Source of the DNA: Planctomycetota bacterium
Lineage (GTDB): Bacteria > Planctomycetota > Planctomycetia > Pirellulales > Pirellulaceae
NCBI GenBank assembly: GCA_017303505.1
Contig: JAFLCP010000033.1
Location: 1 to 58,178 of the forward strand
Length of the DNA: 58,178 nucleotides
Reading direction: 5' to 3'
Position numbers and translations under genes: made by a program. Shown here one piece after another: positions 45,365-53,781 of this stretch (its first letter is position 1; every line of letters starts with the position of its first letter). Under the pieces are notes generated by a model. The model was not told the DNA's origin, did not search any database, and worked only from the letters and a program-made list of their open reading frames with translations.

Positions 45365-45715
45365 TCGGTTTGTCTCTCGGCATGCAGGTAGGGAAACGCG
45401 TATCGGGAAATCGGGCGAAATCCGCACCGATTTTCCGCGATAATCGGTACAAATTGCCAATTTTCCAGTGGAAATCGACAATATTTCGCTTCGTTTTATA
45501 TCGGCTGATCGGGCCGTTTTTCCAAGGAAAATAGGCGTTTTTTCACAGCGCACTTTCGGCGATTCGGGTGGAATTCAACGCTGGGTGGTTGCCAATCCGG
45601 CAACCGTAAACAATCCTTTAGGAGTCACGGGATCGTGGAAGGGGACCGCATCGGTTGCCATGGGGGCAAAGTTTCGGTTCCCTTCCTCGCTTCCGGCAGC
45701 CCCAAACGAGCCGTT
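45365..45715. other. Divergent promoter region between the reductase and rnc
   Basis: About 350 bp holding the promoters of the minus-strand reductase and plus-strand rnc. A 7 bp perfect dyad lies at 45426-45448 (ACCGATT and AATCGGT around nine bases). Words like GATTTTCC and GGAAATCG recur between 45400 and 45480, giving an operator-like look. No gene is supported here. Confidence 0.45.
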
Positions 45716-46453
45716 ATGAATCAACCGGACAGCATTTCTCCTCCCCTCTCGATTGACGAAAAACTGGAAATTTGCCAGGAAGCCATCGGGTACCGATTTC
45801 ACTCACGCGAATTGTTGCAAGCCGCTTTGACGCATGCCTCTGGCGCGTCAACACGCTTAGCTTCCAACGAACGCTTAGAATTCTTGGGCGACTCCATCTT
45901 GGGAACCGCCATCTGTGAATTGTTGTTCCACAACCATCCGGAATACCTTGAAGGCGAACTTACCAAAATCAAGTCCGTGGTGGTCAGTCGGCGGTGTTGC
46001 GCGAAAGTAAGTCGCAATCTCGGCCTTGAACGCTGCTTGATCGTCGGCAAAGGCATGACGATGGGTACGGGAGTTCCGCGTTCCTTGCTTTCAGACGTTT
46101 ACGAAGCGTTGATTGCAGCGATCTATTTAGACGGCGGCAACGAGGCAGCGCGACAGTTTATTTATCAATCGATGGAAGAAGAAATTCAACTTGCCATCGA
46201 AGGCCAAATGGGTGGCAACTACAAATCGGCTTTGCAACAAAAAGCGCAGCGAGATTACAGCAAGACTCCCACCTACAAATTGGTCGATGAACGTGGACCA
46301 GACCATAGCAAGATCTTTTTGATGTGCGCAGAAATTGATAGTCGTCGCTTCTCTCCCGCTTGGGGACGAAACAAAAAAGAAGCCGAACAACGAGCAGCCG
46401 GAAACGCTCTCTCAGAACTGCGTGGTGAAGAACCACCTTACAAAGATATTTGA
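45716..46453 (+). CDS. rnc: Ribonuclease III
   Basis: A 245-residue cytosolic endonuclease that cleaves double-stranded RNA, acting in rRNA and mRNA processing. The catalytic signature is ERLEFLGDSILG. ALTHASGAS and SDVYEALIAAIYLDGG complete the nuclease domain. The C-terminal third is a double-stranded RNA-binding domain (YKSALQQKAQRDYSKTPTYKL). The frame is open upstream from 45635 with a GTG, but the ATG at 45716 fits family N-termini better. The gene is followed by a perfect 12 bp hairpin. Confidence 0.96.
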   Translation: MNQPDSISPPLSIDEKLEICQEAIGYRFHSRELLQAALTHASGASTRLASNERLEFLGDSILGTAICELLFHNHPEYLEGELTKIKSVVVSRRCCAKVSRNLGLERCLIVGKGMTMGTGVPRSLLSDVYEALIAAIYLDGGNEAARQFIYQSMEEEIQLAIEGQMGGNYKSALQQKAQRDYSKTPTYKLVDERGPDHSKIFLMCAEIDSRRFSPAWGRNKKEAEQRAAGNALSELRGEEPPYKDI

Positions 46454-46494
46454 CGTCAGTCGTTCGCTGAACTCTCACGCCTATTTAGTGATGC

Positions 46495-46524
46495 AGGGGC
46501 GTGTTTCTTTCAAAACACGCCCCT
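46495..46524. terminator. Strong hairpin between convergent rnc and oxidoreductase genes
   Basis: A perfect 12 bp stem (46495-46506 with 46513-46524), G/C-rich, with a 6-base loop. No T-run follows on either strand, so it may act as a Rho-dependent stop or RNA-stabilising end instead of a classic intrinsic terminator. Confidence 0.65.
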
Positions 46525-46578
46525 CACTAGATAACTTCCTATTTGGGCACCTTGGACATGCCAATGTCCGCGTCCAAA

Positions 46579-48036
46579 TCACACTTCTTTGGGAACGATA
46601 AATGGAGCTCGATATTCGCGAGTAAGAAGTGCGTTGGCGGCGTCATTGCCGACAAATGATTCTTTTTCAGGATCGAGTTCGAGAGTTTCACCCAGCTGAA
46701 CTTGCAGGTCGTCGGTTTCGATCTTGTTATCTTTCAAATGTTGACCAGCGCGTTCCATCGTCGCCATGATATCCGCTTCTTTCCAATGCTTCGATAAGCG
46801 TTCGGGAAGCTCGGCACCACGCAATTTTTGGCCGAGTACCAAAGAGATGTTTCCGAGATGGCAAAGAGCGCTGGATAGATGGCCTTCTTCGATGTCAGCG
46901 TTCAGTTCCTTGTAGTTATCGTTGCGAACGGCACTGATAAAGTTTTCATAGTGCGACTCGCCCCCACTAAACTCTTTGATGACCTTACCTGACTTATCGA
47001 ATGCCTTACCAGCGGAATAAGAAGTCATCACAACATAACCATCGGTAGCTTCCACAATGATCCCGACAGTGGCTCCCATGTAATCTTTGGTCGGCAAGCC
47101 TCGTACTTCGAAAACCAATTGTTGTTTGCCGTAATCGTGTACGACCACTTGAGTGTTGGCGGTTTCGCCTGCATCTACATATCCATATCGCCCACCATAA
47201 CTGACGGTTCGATTGGGGAGTTTGTTTTGTCCCAAAGCCCAGCGGCAGAGGTCCATTTGGTGAATGCCTTGGTTACCTAAGTCGCCGTTACCATACGAGT
47301 ATTGCCAATGCCAATCATAATGGAAGCGGGGACGAGTGACGGCAGCTTCGGGTGCAGGCCCCAACCATAAATTGTAATCGACCGATGTAGGTGGGTCGTA
47401 TTTCCCAGCGGCGCCAATAGATCCTCGAGGCTTGTAGCAAAGTCCACGCGCAATTTTGACTTCACCAATTCCACCGCCATGAATAAATTCTATGGCATCC
47501 CGCATACCTTTGGCCGAACGGCTTTGAGTTCCGGTTTGCACGATGCGATTGTATTTGCGAGCTGCCTCTACAACTCGACGACCTTCAAGCACGTTATGAC
47601 TGACCGGCTTTTCGACGTAGACATGTTTGCCGGCCTGCACGGACCAAATCGCGGCCAGAGCGTGCCAATGGTTCGGTGTCGCGATGGACACAATATCGAT
47701 CGACTTGTTCTCTAGAAGTTTGCGAATGTCCTTCACATATTCGGGACGCTGGCCACCATGGTTCGCAGCGAATTCATCACAACGTCGCTGCCCAACCGCT
47801 TCGTCCGCATCGCAAATATGGGTGACTTGCGTGAACTTGCTCTTGCCGAATCCACCCAGATGGTCGACGCCACGTCCATTCACACCGACAACGGCCACGG
47901 ACATTTTTTCGTTCGCCGAAACCGCTGCAGGATTCTCTTCCGCTGCGTGTGCTGTCCCTACTTGCGAAATGGCCACGGCAGCCGCCGAAGCCAACATAGA
48001 TCGTTCCAAGAACTCACGACGTGACGAGAGATGCAT
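46579..48036 (-). CDS. Gfo/Idh/MocA family oxidoreductase, Tat-exported
   Basis: A 485-residue NAD(P)-dependent oxidoreductase, probably acting on sugars or cyclitols. The N-terminal SRREFLERSMLASAAAVAIS is a Tat-type signal. The Rossmann domain (~45-180) has MSVAVVGVNGRG and the catalytic-type EKP motif in YVEKPVSH. The C-terminal domain holds YDWHWQYSYGNGDLGNQGIHQMD split here as DWHWQYSYGNGDLGNQG. Planctomycetes have many such exported paralogues; the substrate cannot be told from sequence alone. It has no operon partner and converges on rnc. Confidence 0.93.
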   Translation of the reverse strand: MHLSSRREFLERSMLASAAAVAISQVGTAHAAEENPAAVSANEKMSVAVVGVNGRGVDHLGGFGKSKFTQVTHICDADEAVGQRRCDEFAANHGGQRPEYVKDIRKLLENKSIDIVSIATPNHWHALAAIWSVQAGKHVYVEKPVSHNVLEGRRVVEAARKYNRIVQTGTQSRSAKGMRDAIEFIHGGGIGEVKIARGLCYKPRGSIGAAGKYDPPTSVDYNLWLGPAPEAAVTRPRFHYDWHWQYSYGNGDLGNQGIHQMDLCRWALGQNKLPNRTVSYGGRYGYVDAGETANTQVVVHDYGKQQLVFEVRGLPTKDYMGATVGIIVEATDGYVVMTSYSAGKAFDKSGKVIKEFSGGESHYENFISAVRNDNYKELNADIEEGHLSSALCHLGNISLVLGQKLRGAELPERLSKHWKEADIMATMERAGQHLKDNKIETDDLQVQLGETLELDPEKESFVGNDAANALLTREYRAPFIVPKEV

Positions 48037-48203
48037 TACAGTTCTCCGTTTCGACTCAATAATGTTGGGAGGAAAATGGACGGGATAAGTTTTGAGGTCA
48101 GCACCTCGGCGGGTTGTCGGTCTAGCTGAGGCCTCTATGATAAGCGATAGAGCAGCCTAGATTCCACCATTTTATCGCAAAAGTAGCCTGCATTGGGACA
48201 TCT

Positions 48204-48854
48204 ATGAATCGACAGGAACGAGCGGATTATGTCGCGGTGCGTCTTCAAGAACTTTACCCCAATCCGCCGGTTCCGTTGGATCATCTCGACCCGTATACGT
48301 TCTTGATCGCCGTTCTGCTCAGTGCCCAGTGCACTGACAAGATGGTCAATCGAATTACGCCCCACTTATGGAAATTAGCCGATAATCCATTCGATATGGC
48401 GAAGAAAAGCCGGGAAGCGATTCAGGAGATCATTCGTCCCTGTGGGCTTTCACCACAAAAGTCCAAAGCCATTTTGGAACTGTCGCAGATTCTGGTACGC
48501 GATCATGAGGGAAACGTCCCACACGATTTTGAAGTGCTGCAAACTCTTCCGGGTGTGGGACGAAAAACGGCCAGCGTTGTGATCAGTCAAGCGTTCGGTG
48601 AGCCGGCGTTTCCCGTCGATACTCACATTCATCGCTTGGCCCAACGTTGGAAGCTGACTGAAGGCAAGAACGTGCTTCAAACCGAGATGGACTTGCGAAA
48701 GTTGTTTCCCAAAGATAAGTGGAACGCCCTCCATTTGCAGATTATTTTCTACGGCCGCGAACATTGCACCGCGCGAGGCTGCGATGGAACGGTTTGCGAG
48801 ATCTGCACACATCTCTTCCCGAATCGGCGCAAAGGAGTGGTCACTAAAAAGTAA
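48204..48854 (+). CDS. nth: Endonuclease III
   Basis: A 216-residue DNA glycosylase/AP lyase of base excision repair. The helix-hairpin-helix with catalytic Lys is LPGVGRKTASVV, and the catalytic Asp follows in FPVDTHIHRLAQR. The C-terminal cysteine motif is unusual. E. coli has C-x6-C-x2-C-x5-C, whereas here the order is C-x4-C-x4-C-x2-C (HCTARGCDGTVCEIC), so cluster binding, if kept, uses different spacing. Otherwise the length and motifs are normal. The ATG at 48204 matches the family start. Confidence 0.95.
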   Translation: MNRQERADYVAVRLQELYPNPPVPLDHLDPYTFLIAVLLSAQCTDKMVNRITPHLWKLADNPFDMAKKSREAIQEIIRPCGLSPQKSKAILELSQILVRDHEGNVPHDFEVLQTLPGVGRKTASVVISQAFGEPAFPVDTHIHRLAQRWKLTEGKNVLQTEMDLRKLFPKDKWNALHLQIIFYGREHCTARGCDGTVCEICTHLFPNRRKGVVTKK

Positions 48855-48912
48855 AGCGACACCAGTAGTGACCACATTTTGCAGACACTCTATTAGCCAT
48901 TTATGTAAGCGC

Positions 48913-48943
48913 AAAAAAAGCCGGCAGTTTTCACTGCCGACTT
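48913..48943 (-). terminator. Rho-independent terminator of ndk
   Basis: On the minus strand a GC-rich stem (CGGCAGT with ACTGCCG at the core, one mismatch further down) with a short loop is followed by a run of seven Ts. It lies about 30 bp past the ndk stop. Confidence 0.88.
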
Positions 48944-48973
48944 ATTACGAATCTTTATCGCTGCTACTACTGA

Positions 48974-49441
48974 TTAGTTTTCTTCAGGAGCGCGAATGAC
49001 GTCAGCCAGAGCATACTTCGCTGGGCAATATTCGTTCGCATTGAAGTAGAGGTTCAATTCGCGTTCAGCGCTTTCTGGACTATCGGAAGCGTGTACCAAG
49101 TTCATCTGTCGGCTGCTGCTGAATTCACCACGGATGGTACCGGGTGCCGCGTTCATCCCATTGGTTGCACCCAACATTTCGCGGATGATGCGGATCACGT
49201 CAGGGCCTTCAACGGCCATAGCTACGACAGGAGCCGAGGTGATAAACGTTTCAAGGCTCTTATAGAAAGGCTTGCTCACGTGCTCAGCGTAATGTTTCTG
49301 CGAGAGCTCTGGGGTAACGCGAAGCATTTTCATCGCGACAATGGTTAAGCCCTTGTTTTCGAAACGGCTAATGATCTGCCCCATCAAGCGTCGTTCTACA
49401 CAGTCTGGTTTGAGAAGCACCAAGCTTCGTTGAGTTGCCAT
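48974..49441 (-). CDS. ndk: Nucleoside diphosphate kinase
   Basis: A 155-residue cytosolic enzyme that swaps the terminal phosphate between nucleoside di- and triphosphates. The phospho-histidine is in NLVHASDS. Family segments are LVLLKPDCVERRLMGQI, RVTPELSQKHYAEH, and AMAVEGPDVIRIIREMLGAT split here as VEGPDVIRIIREMLGAT. The EYCPAKYAL C-terminus matches the bacterial family. The start at 49441 gives the usual N-terminus. A T-run terminator follows. Confidence 0.97.
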   Translation of the reverse strand: MATQRSLVLLKPDCVERRLMGQIISRFENKGLTIVAMKMLRVTPELSQKHYAEHVSKPFYKSLETFITSAPVVAMAVEGPDVIRIIREMLGATNGMNAAPGTIRGEFSSSRQMNLVHASDSPESAERELNLYFNANEYCPAKYALADVIRAPEEN

Positions 49442-49566
49442 TAGAATTACCCCTTATACAAAAGTTGCCTGAATATTTGTGTCGAGCCTTGAGAGGATGA
49501 ATTGTTGCCCAAATGCCAAATAGTTCAAGGTCGCTTTTGCCCGCTGGCAGGCATGATTAAACAAAT

Positions 49567-49593
49567 TTCCCGCTCGAGAAACCCGAGCGGGAA
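49567..49593 (-). terminator. Rho-independent terminator of the Cys-Gly/Pro-Ala protein gene
   Basis: A perfect 10 bp stem (TTCCCGCTCG with CGAGCGGGAA) and a 7-base loop lie 36 bases past the stop codon on the minus strand and are followed by AAATTTGTTT. Confidence 0.75.
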
Positions 49594-49628
49594 CGAATTT
49601 CCGGTGGTTTTGGAGGGCAAAACGCCTT

Positions 49629-50969
49629 TTATCGACGTTTGGGCTGCCGAATCGGTTTGGGTCGGGTTGAGAGTAAATCTTCATCATCATCTGCTGGTGC
49701 TGGCTCGGCCTGCGGGGCAGGGTCAGCAGCGGGAGGTGCTGGCACTGCTGGGGCTGGAGCCGGTGGTGCAGGGGCTGGGGCTGGCACCACAGCGGGCGCT
49801 GGAGGTTGAACGGGCACTACGGGTACCGCAGGAACCGCTGGCACTGCAGGCTCAGATGGTACTGCAGGCGCTGGCGCAACAGGTGCCGAAGGGACGGGTG
49901 GCAATTGAAATTTCGGTTCCTCGACTTCTTCTAAGAGCGCGTCGTCAGCTTCGGTCGGAAGTGGTAGCGGTTCCGCTTTCGGAGCGGGTGGAGCGGCGGG
50001 CCGACTGTTGGGTACAGGCACGGGCATTAAAGGGACTGCTGGAGTTGGCTCATCGATTCTTCTCGGAGCACTTTGGTTGCTGGGAGCATTGGCATTGCTT
50101 GAAGACGGGGGCACCAATTGTGGAACCATCTCGGGTGCAGTGCGTTCCCCTTTCTGCCAGGGCCAATTGTTCGAGTTGACATCCGAAGGGCTTGGCTCAG
50201 CAGGCAACATTTGTGGTTGATGTTGAACAGCCGGTGGAATCATCTGATTTGGATGTGCGACCGGATACGATTGCGTTTCCATTGGCACGTTTTGGTAAAC
50301 CGTGTTTGGAATGCAAGGTCCTTGGTCGTACTTCACCGCTTGGCGCCAATTGATGCAATCGGTGGGATAGTTGGGGTTGCTGTAACTGGGACGTCCAAAA
50401 ACAAGGCCAGGGTGCGCTTGATAATTTCCAAAGAATTGATTGCCACACGGAGCGTTTTGGATCGGAGGTTGGCAGGAATTGCATGCCGGTGCACTTGGGG
50501 CTGTGATGTTAGGTACGCCACAACCTGCTATGCCAAATCCGGGGCCGCCTGAGAATAAGCTCCCCAATTTCGAACCGCAGGCCCCTGTTGCACAACCAAC
50601 ACCGCATCCACCAACACCGCATCCACCAGTACTACATCCACCAACACCGCATCCACCGGCGCACCCTGTGGTGCAACCTGGCGTTGAACAGTTGTGATAA
50701 CCTTCGCTGTAACCGAATCCAAAGTAGCGGCCAGTTCCATTCAAGAAACCGATTCCAGCTCCAGGGCTACGTGGAGTGCTGTGAACGGGATGGAGTGGAT
50801 GCCCGCCGTATGTTGCGTATCCTCCATGAACTGCTGGAACGCCAGTTCCGTAGGTCACACCTGCGTCCGCACCATAATAGGCCATTGAGCCATATTGAGC
50901 TGAAACTTGCGATGATCCCAAGACCACCAAGCCGAGCGCACCGAGACGCTTGATCCATGGAAAGAACAT
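49629..50969 (-). CDS. Secreted Cys-Gly repeat / Pro-Ala-rich protein
   Basis: A 446-residue exported protein with unusual composition. A signal peptide ends near residue 24 (SSQVSAQ). The next ~70 residues are Tyr/Gly-rich (YGSMAYYGADAGVTYG). Residues ~93-135 are a Cys-Gly tract built from GGC, STGGC and GVGGC units (GCAGGCGVGGCSTGGC), with more Cys nearby. A Pro/Asn/Gln-rich middle follows, and residues ~300-430 are Pro/Ala/Val-rich (PAVPAVPVVPVQPP). A basic end (KPIRQPKRR) closes it. The look is that of a structural or surface protein with possible disulfide crosslinks; I recognise no family. A ribosome-binding AAGGA precedes the ATG at 50969. Confidence 0.82.
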   Translation of the reverse strand: MFFPWIKRLGALGLVVLGSSQVSAQYGSMAYYGADAGVTYGTGVPAVHGGYATYGGHPLHPVHSTPRSPGAGIGFLNGTGRYFGFGYSEGYHNCSTPGCTTGCAGGCGVGGCSTGGCGVGGCGVGCATGACGSKLGSLFSGGPGFGIAGCGVPNITAPSAPACNSCQPPIQNAPCGNQFFGNYQAHPGLVFGRPSYSNPNYPTDCINWRQAVKYDQGPCIPNTVYQNVPMETQSYPVAHPNQMIPPAVQHQPQMLPAEPSPSDVNSNNWPWQKGERTAPEMVPQLVPPSSSNANAPSNQSAPRRIDEPTPAVPLMPVPVPNSRPAAPPAPKAEPLPLPTEADDALLEEVEEPKFQLPPVPSAPVAPAPAVPSEPAVPAVPAVPVVPVQPPAPAVVPAPAPAPPAPAPAVPAPPAADPAPQAEPAPADDDEDLLSTRPKPIRQPKRR

Positions 50970-51360
50970 TGCAGCCGATCCTTAGCGATTAGTGAGTCTC
51001 GCCCTGACGAGTCCGTAAACTCCGTCGACGCGAGCAGATTGAGGCAACTTGCAACGCGCGCAGGATGCCACCATCGATGTTCTTTATGTGAATCGACTTT
51101 CCAGAAGCCACGAGTCAAGTTGAGTCGGGCAGTACAGTCGAGAAGCGCCCGGCTCATTAGCGGTTGTTCCGTCGAAGCAATCTTTTTGGTCCATTTGAAA
51201 AGCAAACCAAAGTCCATTTGTGACGATTGTGCACAACAAACGAGGTGCGCAAAGATTATTGTGCTGGTAATTGGCTCCAATTTTGCCGAGAGCACCGGAC
51301 CATGGGCTAGGTTTCCTATCGGGCACTAGTGCCTTGAGAACCGTGAAGTGGAGTAGGAAA
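50970..51360. other. Divergent promoter region
   Basis: About 390 bp between the minus-strand Cys-Gly protein gene and the plus-strand HAMP-like gene. It probably carries both promoters. A perfect 12 bp palindrome, GGCACTAGTGCC, lies at 51322-51333, 27 bp before the downstream ATG. No gene is supported. Confidence 0.45.
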
Positions 51361-52149
51361 ATGAAGCCACATAATCCCTATCGTAAACGTCAACAGATTT
51401 TTGCGGATCGAGCTATCCAATCGTCCTTAGCCTGGCGTTTAGCGGGACACTGGGTACTGTTTACCGCTGTCTTGTTGGTGCTCAATACATTCCTGCAAAT
51501 GAGTATGGTTTTCCCTCAGCGGTCTTTCGGGGAATCCTTTGTTATTGCAGCTTGGTCCCAAATTCCATTACTGGTTTGCATCGCAGTTCTCGTCCCTTTG
51601 TTCACACGCGATGCGTTGCGAATCAGCAATCGCCTCGCCGGTCCCATGGTTCGCCTCCGCAAGAGTTTGCAATCCTTGGCCGCAGGAGAAAAAGTTCCGC
51701 CACTTGTATTTCGTGAAAATGACTATTGGCTAGAAAGCGCCACCGAATTCAACCGAGTACGCCAGTTGGTTTTGGGACTCTATAAAGATCTCGACATACC
51801 TGATGGACCACAAGGCTCGGAACAATTGGCGGTGGCCGCGAACCTGTTGCACGGTAACATTCAGGCCAATCAAGAGGCAACTGCGTCGACTGACTCACAA
51901 TCGAACGCCTTACAATCCAGTGCAACACAACCTGGCGAGTTGAAACCGGCCACAGCGGCGGACCAAGAGACTCCCTCGGGAGACGCGTCGGCTACACCAT
52001 CATCCCTGTCGCTCGCCAATCGAGTCATATGGCAAGGAGAACGATACCACAAACCTTCACGGTATGTGAACCACGAACCAGAAGCCGTGGCTCCGACAAC
52101 GGAGGTCACCGAACCGACAGAGATTCCAGTGAACGTCAGCTTGCGCTGA
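51361..52149 (+). CDS. Two-helix membrane protein with HAMP-like segment
   Basis: A 262-residue protein. Two membrane helices (~22-44 and ~58-80) with a short outside loop are followed at once by a HAMP-like stretch (~80-145, RISNRLAGPMVRLRKSLQSL and the DYWLESATEFNRVRQL end). The remaining ~110 residues are Ser/Thr/Ala/Gln-rich and look disordered, with no kinase or cyclase domain. It may be a truncated or signal-relay membrane protein. I start at the ATG 51361 (TAGGA upstream); an open frame extends 90 nt further up without support. A perfect palindrome sits just upstream. Confidence 0.78.
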   Translation: MKPHNPYRKRQQIFADRAIQSSLAWRLAGHWVLFTAVLLVLNTFLQMSMVFPQRSFGESFVIAAWSQIPLLVCIAVLVPLFTRDALRISNRLAGPMVRLRKSLQSLAAGEKVPPLVFRENDYWLESATEFNRVRQLVLGLYKDLDIPDGPQGSEQLAVAANLLHGNIQANQEATASTDSQSNALQSSATQPGELKPATAADQETPSGDASATPSSLSLANRVIWQGERYHKPSRYVNHEPEAVAPTTEVTEPTEIPVNVSLR

Positions 52150-52168
52150 GTTGCTGCAGATTCCTGGA

Positions 52169-53140
52169 TTAGGGTCGCACTTCATGAGGCAAGGGACGCC
52201 CATGCAGACCGGCCAGTAAATTGTCAACAGCGATATCAGCCATAGCTTGCCGCGTCTCAATCGTTGCGCTACCGATGTGCGGTAGGATCAGGCAACGCGG
52301 AAGCCTTCGAAGTTGTGAATCGTCAGGCAACGGCTCAGGATCGGTTACGTCCAAGCCTGCGCCCCAAATGGTTCCATCTTTTAGAGCATTGTAGAGTGCA
52401 TCTTGATCGATCAAGCCACCGCGTGCAGTGTTGATCAAGATGGCGTTCGGCTTCATCATCGCCAAGGTGCTTGAGTTGATTAGATGATGGGTCGAAGGAT
52501 TGTAGTCGGCGTGAAGGCTTACGATATCGGCGTTCGCTAATAAGGTCGCTAGGTCAACACGTTTCGCGTTCAAAAGCGACTCAGCATCAGGTTTCTCTGT
52601 GCGAGCGGTATAGATCACGTTCATGTCCCAACCAAAGTGCATGCGTTTGGCTAACGCCATGCCGATGCGTCCCATACCGACAATGCCTAACGTGGCACCT
52701 TTTAGATCCAGCCCCAACAACCCCAATGGGTCCCACGTTTTCCATTCCAAATTGCGAACTTGATCAATGGACTCAGAAAATCGCCGAGCGGTTGCCAGAA
52801 TCAAGCCAGCAGCAATGTCGGCAGTTGCTTCGGTTAAGACGCCGGGCGTATTGCCGACTCGAATGCCACGACTATGCGCTTCACGCACGTCGATGTTATT
52901 AAATCCAACGGCATAATTGCTCACCACACGCAATTGAGGTCCCGCTTGCTGAAAGACTTCCGCATCCATACGATCGCTCAACAGACTCAAAATACCATCG
53001 CATCCCTTAACATGCTGAAGCAATTCCGCTCGCGATGGAGGGAGCTCTGCGGGCCAAACGGTCATATCAACCTCGGAGTTCAAACGCTGTAGAGCGGCGG
53101 CGGGAATCCGACGACAAACGAAGACCTTCTTTTTGACCAT
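52169..53140 (-). CDS. D-2-hydroxyacid dehydrogenase (glycerate/glyoxylate type)
   Basis: A 323-residue NAD(P)-dependent dehydrogenase that interconverts a 2-keto acid and a D-2-hydroxy acid, most like the glycerate/glyoxylate reductase (GyaR) group. The Rossmann motif is GIVGMGRIGMALAKRM. The catalytic triad is seen as Arg in INTARGG, Glu in DVTDPEPLP and His in LPHIGSAT. Length is typical. The true substrate is not settled by sequence. It lies downstream of the Rrf2-cysH pair on the same strand with a ~105 nt gap. Confidence 0.93.
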   Translation of the reverse strand: MVKKKVFVCRRIPAAALQRLNSEVDMTVWPAELPPSRAELLQHVKGCDGILSLLSDRMDAEVFQQAGPQLRVVSNYAVGFNNIDVREAHSRGIRVGNTPGVLTEATADIAAGLILATARRFSESIDQVRNLEWKTWDPLGLLGLDLKGATLGIVGMGRIGMALAKRMHFGWDMNVIYTARTEKPDAESLLNAKRVDLATLLANADIVSLHADYNPSTHHLINSSTLAMMKPNAILINTARGGLIDQDALYNALKDGTIWGAGLDVTDPEPLPDDSQLRRLPRCLILPHIGSATIETRQAMADIAVDNLLAGLHGRPLPHEVRP

Positions 53141-53247
53141 GGATTGCTTCTTGAAAAGGAGGCGTGGTAGGCAAATTTTGGATGGTAAGCCAAGCTATAT
53201 GGCTAAGCTCCGCGACAGAAGAATGTCAGCGTCCAACGGCTCTAAGT

Positions 53248-53676
53248 TTAGATATAAAACATGGCGGCGGGAACCGTACCAACACGTTCGATCAAATCAA
53301 TCAAAGACAGATCGCGCAAAAGGGCGCGTTGCCTATTCGACAACTGTGTCCACAGCTCTACCACGGTATGGGCTTCGGGCGTTTGAGCGGTAAGCTGCAA
53401 GTCGGGCGCGAAGAGGTTCGGTGCAACAGCTTCAACCACATCCAATACCGAGATTTGTGCTGCCGGTCGCTGCAAGAAATATCCGCCTGCAGAACCGCGC
53501 GAACTATTGACTAAACTTGCCGTACGCAGCTGTTGCAAAATCTGAACCAGAAAGGGCATCGGAATCTGTTGATCGTCTACAATCTCGCGCAGAGCAACCG
53601 GCTTGCCAGCTTCATGTCGCTTGGCCAGTTCCATCATCGCAAGTAAGGCGTAGTGAGCACGAGCGGGTATTTGCAC
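53248..53676 (-). CDS. Rrf2 family transcriptional regulator, cysteine-free
   Basis: A 142-residue DNA-binding protein with the Rrf2 winged-helix start (ARAHYALLAMMELAKR) and recognition region IPMPFLVQILQQLRTASLV, then SSRGSAGGYFLQRPAAQISV. It has no cysteine at all, so the [2Fe-2S] cluster of IscR/NsrR is absent. It thus resembles CymR, which regulates cysteine synthesis. It lies about 105 nt downstream of cysH on the same strand, and the cysH promoter carries a dyad. Together these suggest that it senses sulfur status and controls cysH. The start is a GTG at 53676. Confidence 0.92.
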   Translation of the reverse strand: MQIPARAHYALLAMMELAKRHEAGKPVALREIVDDQQIPMPFLVQILQQLRTASLVNSSRGSAGGYFLQRPAAQISVLDVVEAVAPNLFAPDLQLTAQTPEAHTVVELWTQLSNRQRALLRDLSLIDLIERVGTVPAAMFYI

Positions 53677-53714
53677 GTTGCACTCTTATCAACAAAATTG
53701 AAACCCAAACATCT

Positions 53715-53736
53715 GTGGCCGATATTCAGTGGCCAC
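53715..53736. other. Dyad between cysH and the Rrf2 gene
   Basis: GTGGCC (53715-53720) and GGCCAC (53731-53736) are perfect reverse complements around ten bases. It sits in the cysH-Rrf2 gap and could be a weak stop for cysH or an operator for the regulator. Confidence 0.45.
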
Positions 53737-53747
53737 TTAGAAACACA

Positions 53748-53766
53748 TTGGTTCGTAACAAACCAA
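53748..53766. promoter_or_regulatory. Candidate operator upstream of the Rrf2 gene
   Basis: TTGGTT (53748-53753) and AACCAA (53761-53766) form a perfect dyad around CGTAACA, 72 bases upstream of the Rrf2 start. Autoregulation is possible. Its bases differ from the cysH dyad, so a shared operator is not clear. Confidence 0.4.
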
Positions 53767-53781
53767 CTAAGCCACATTGTG

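Noticed and set aside
49502-50179. Plus-strand 225-residue open frame
   Set aside because: It is the antisense of the Pro/Ala-rich tail gene; its Leu/Arg/Ala-rich translation is a by-product of that repetitive DNA.
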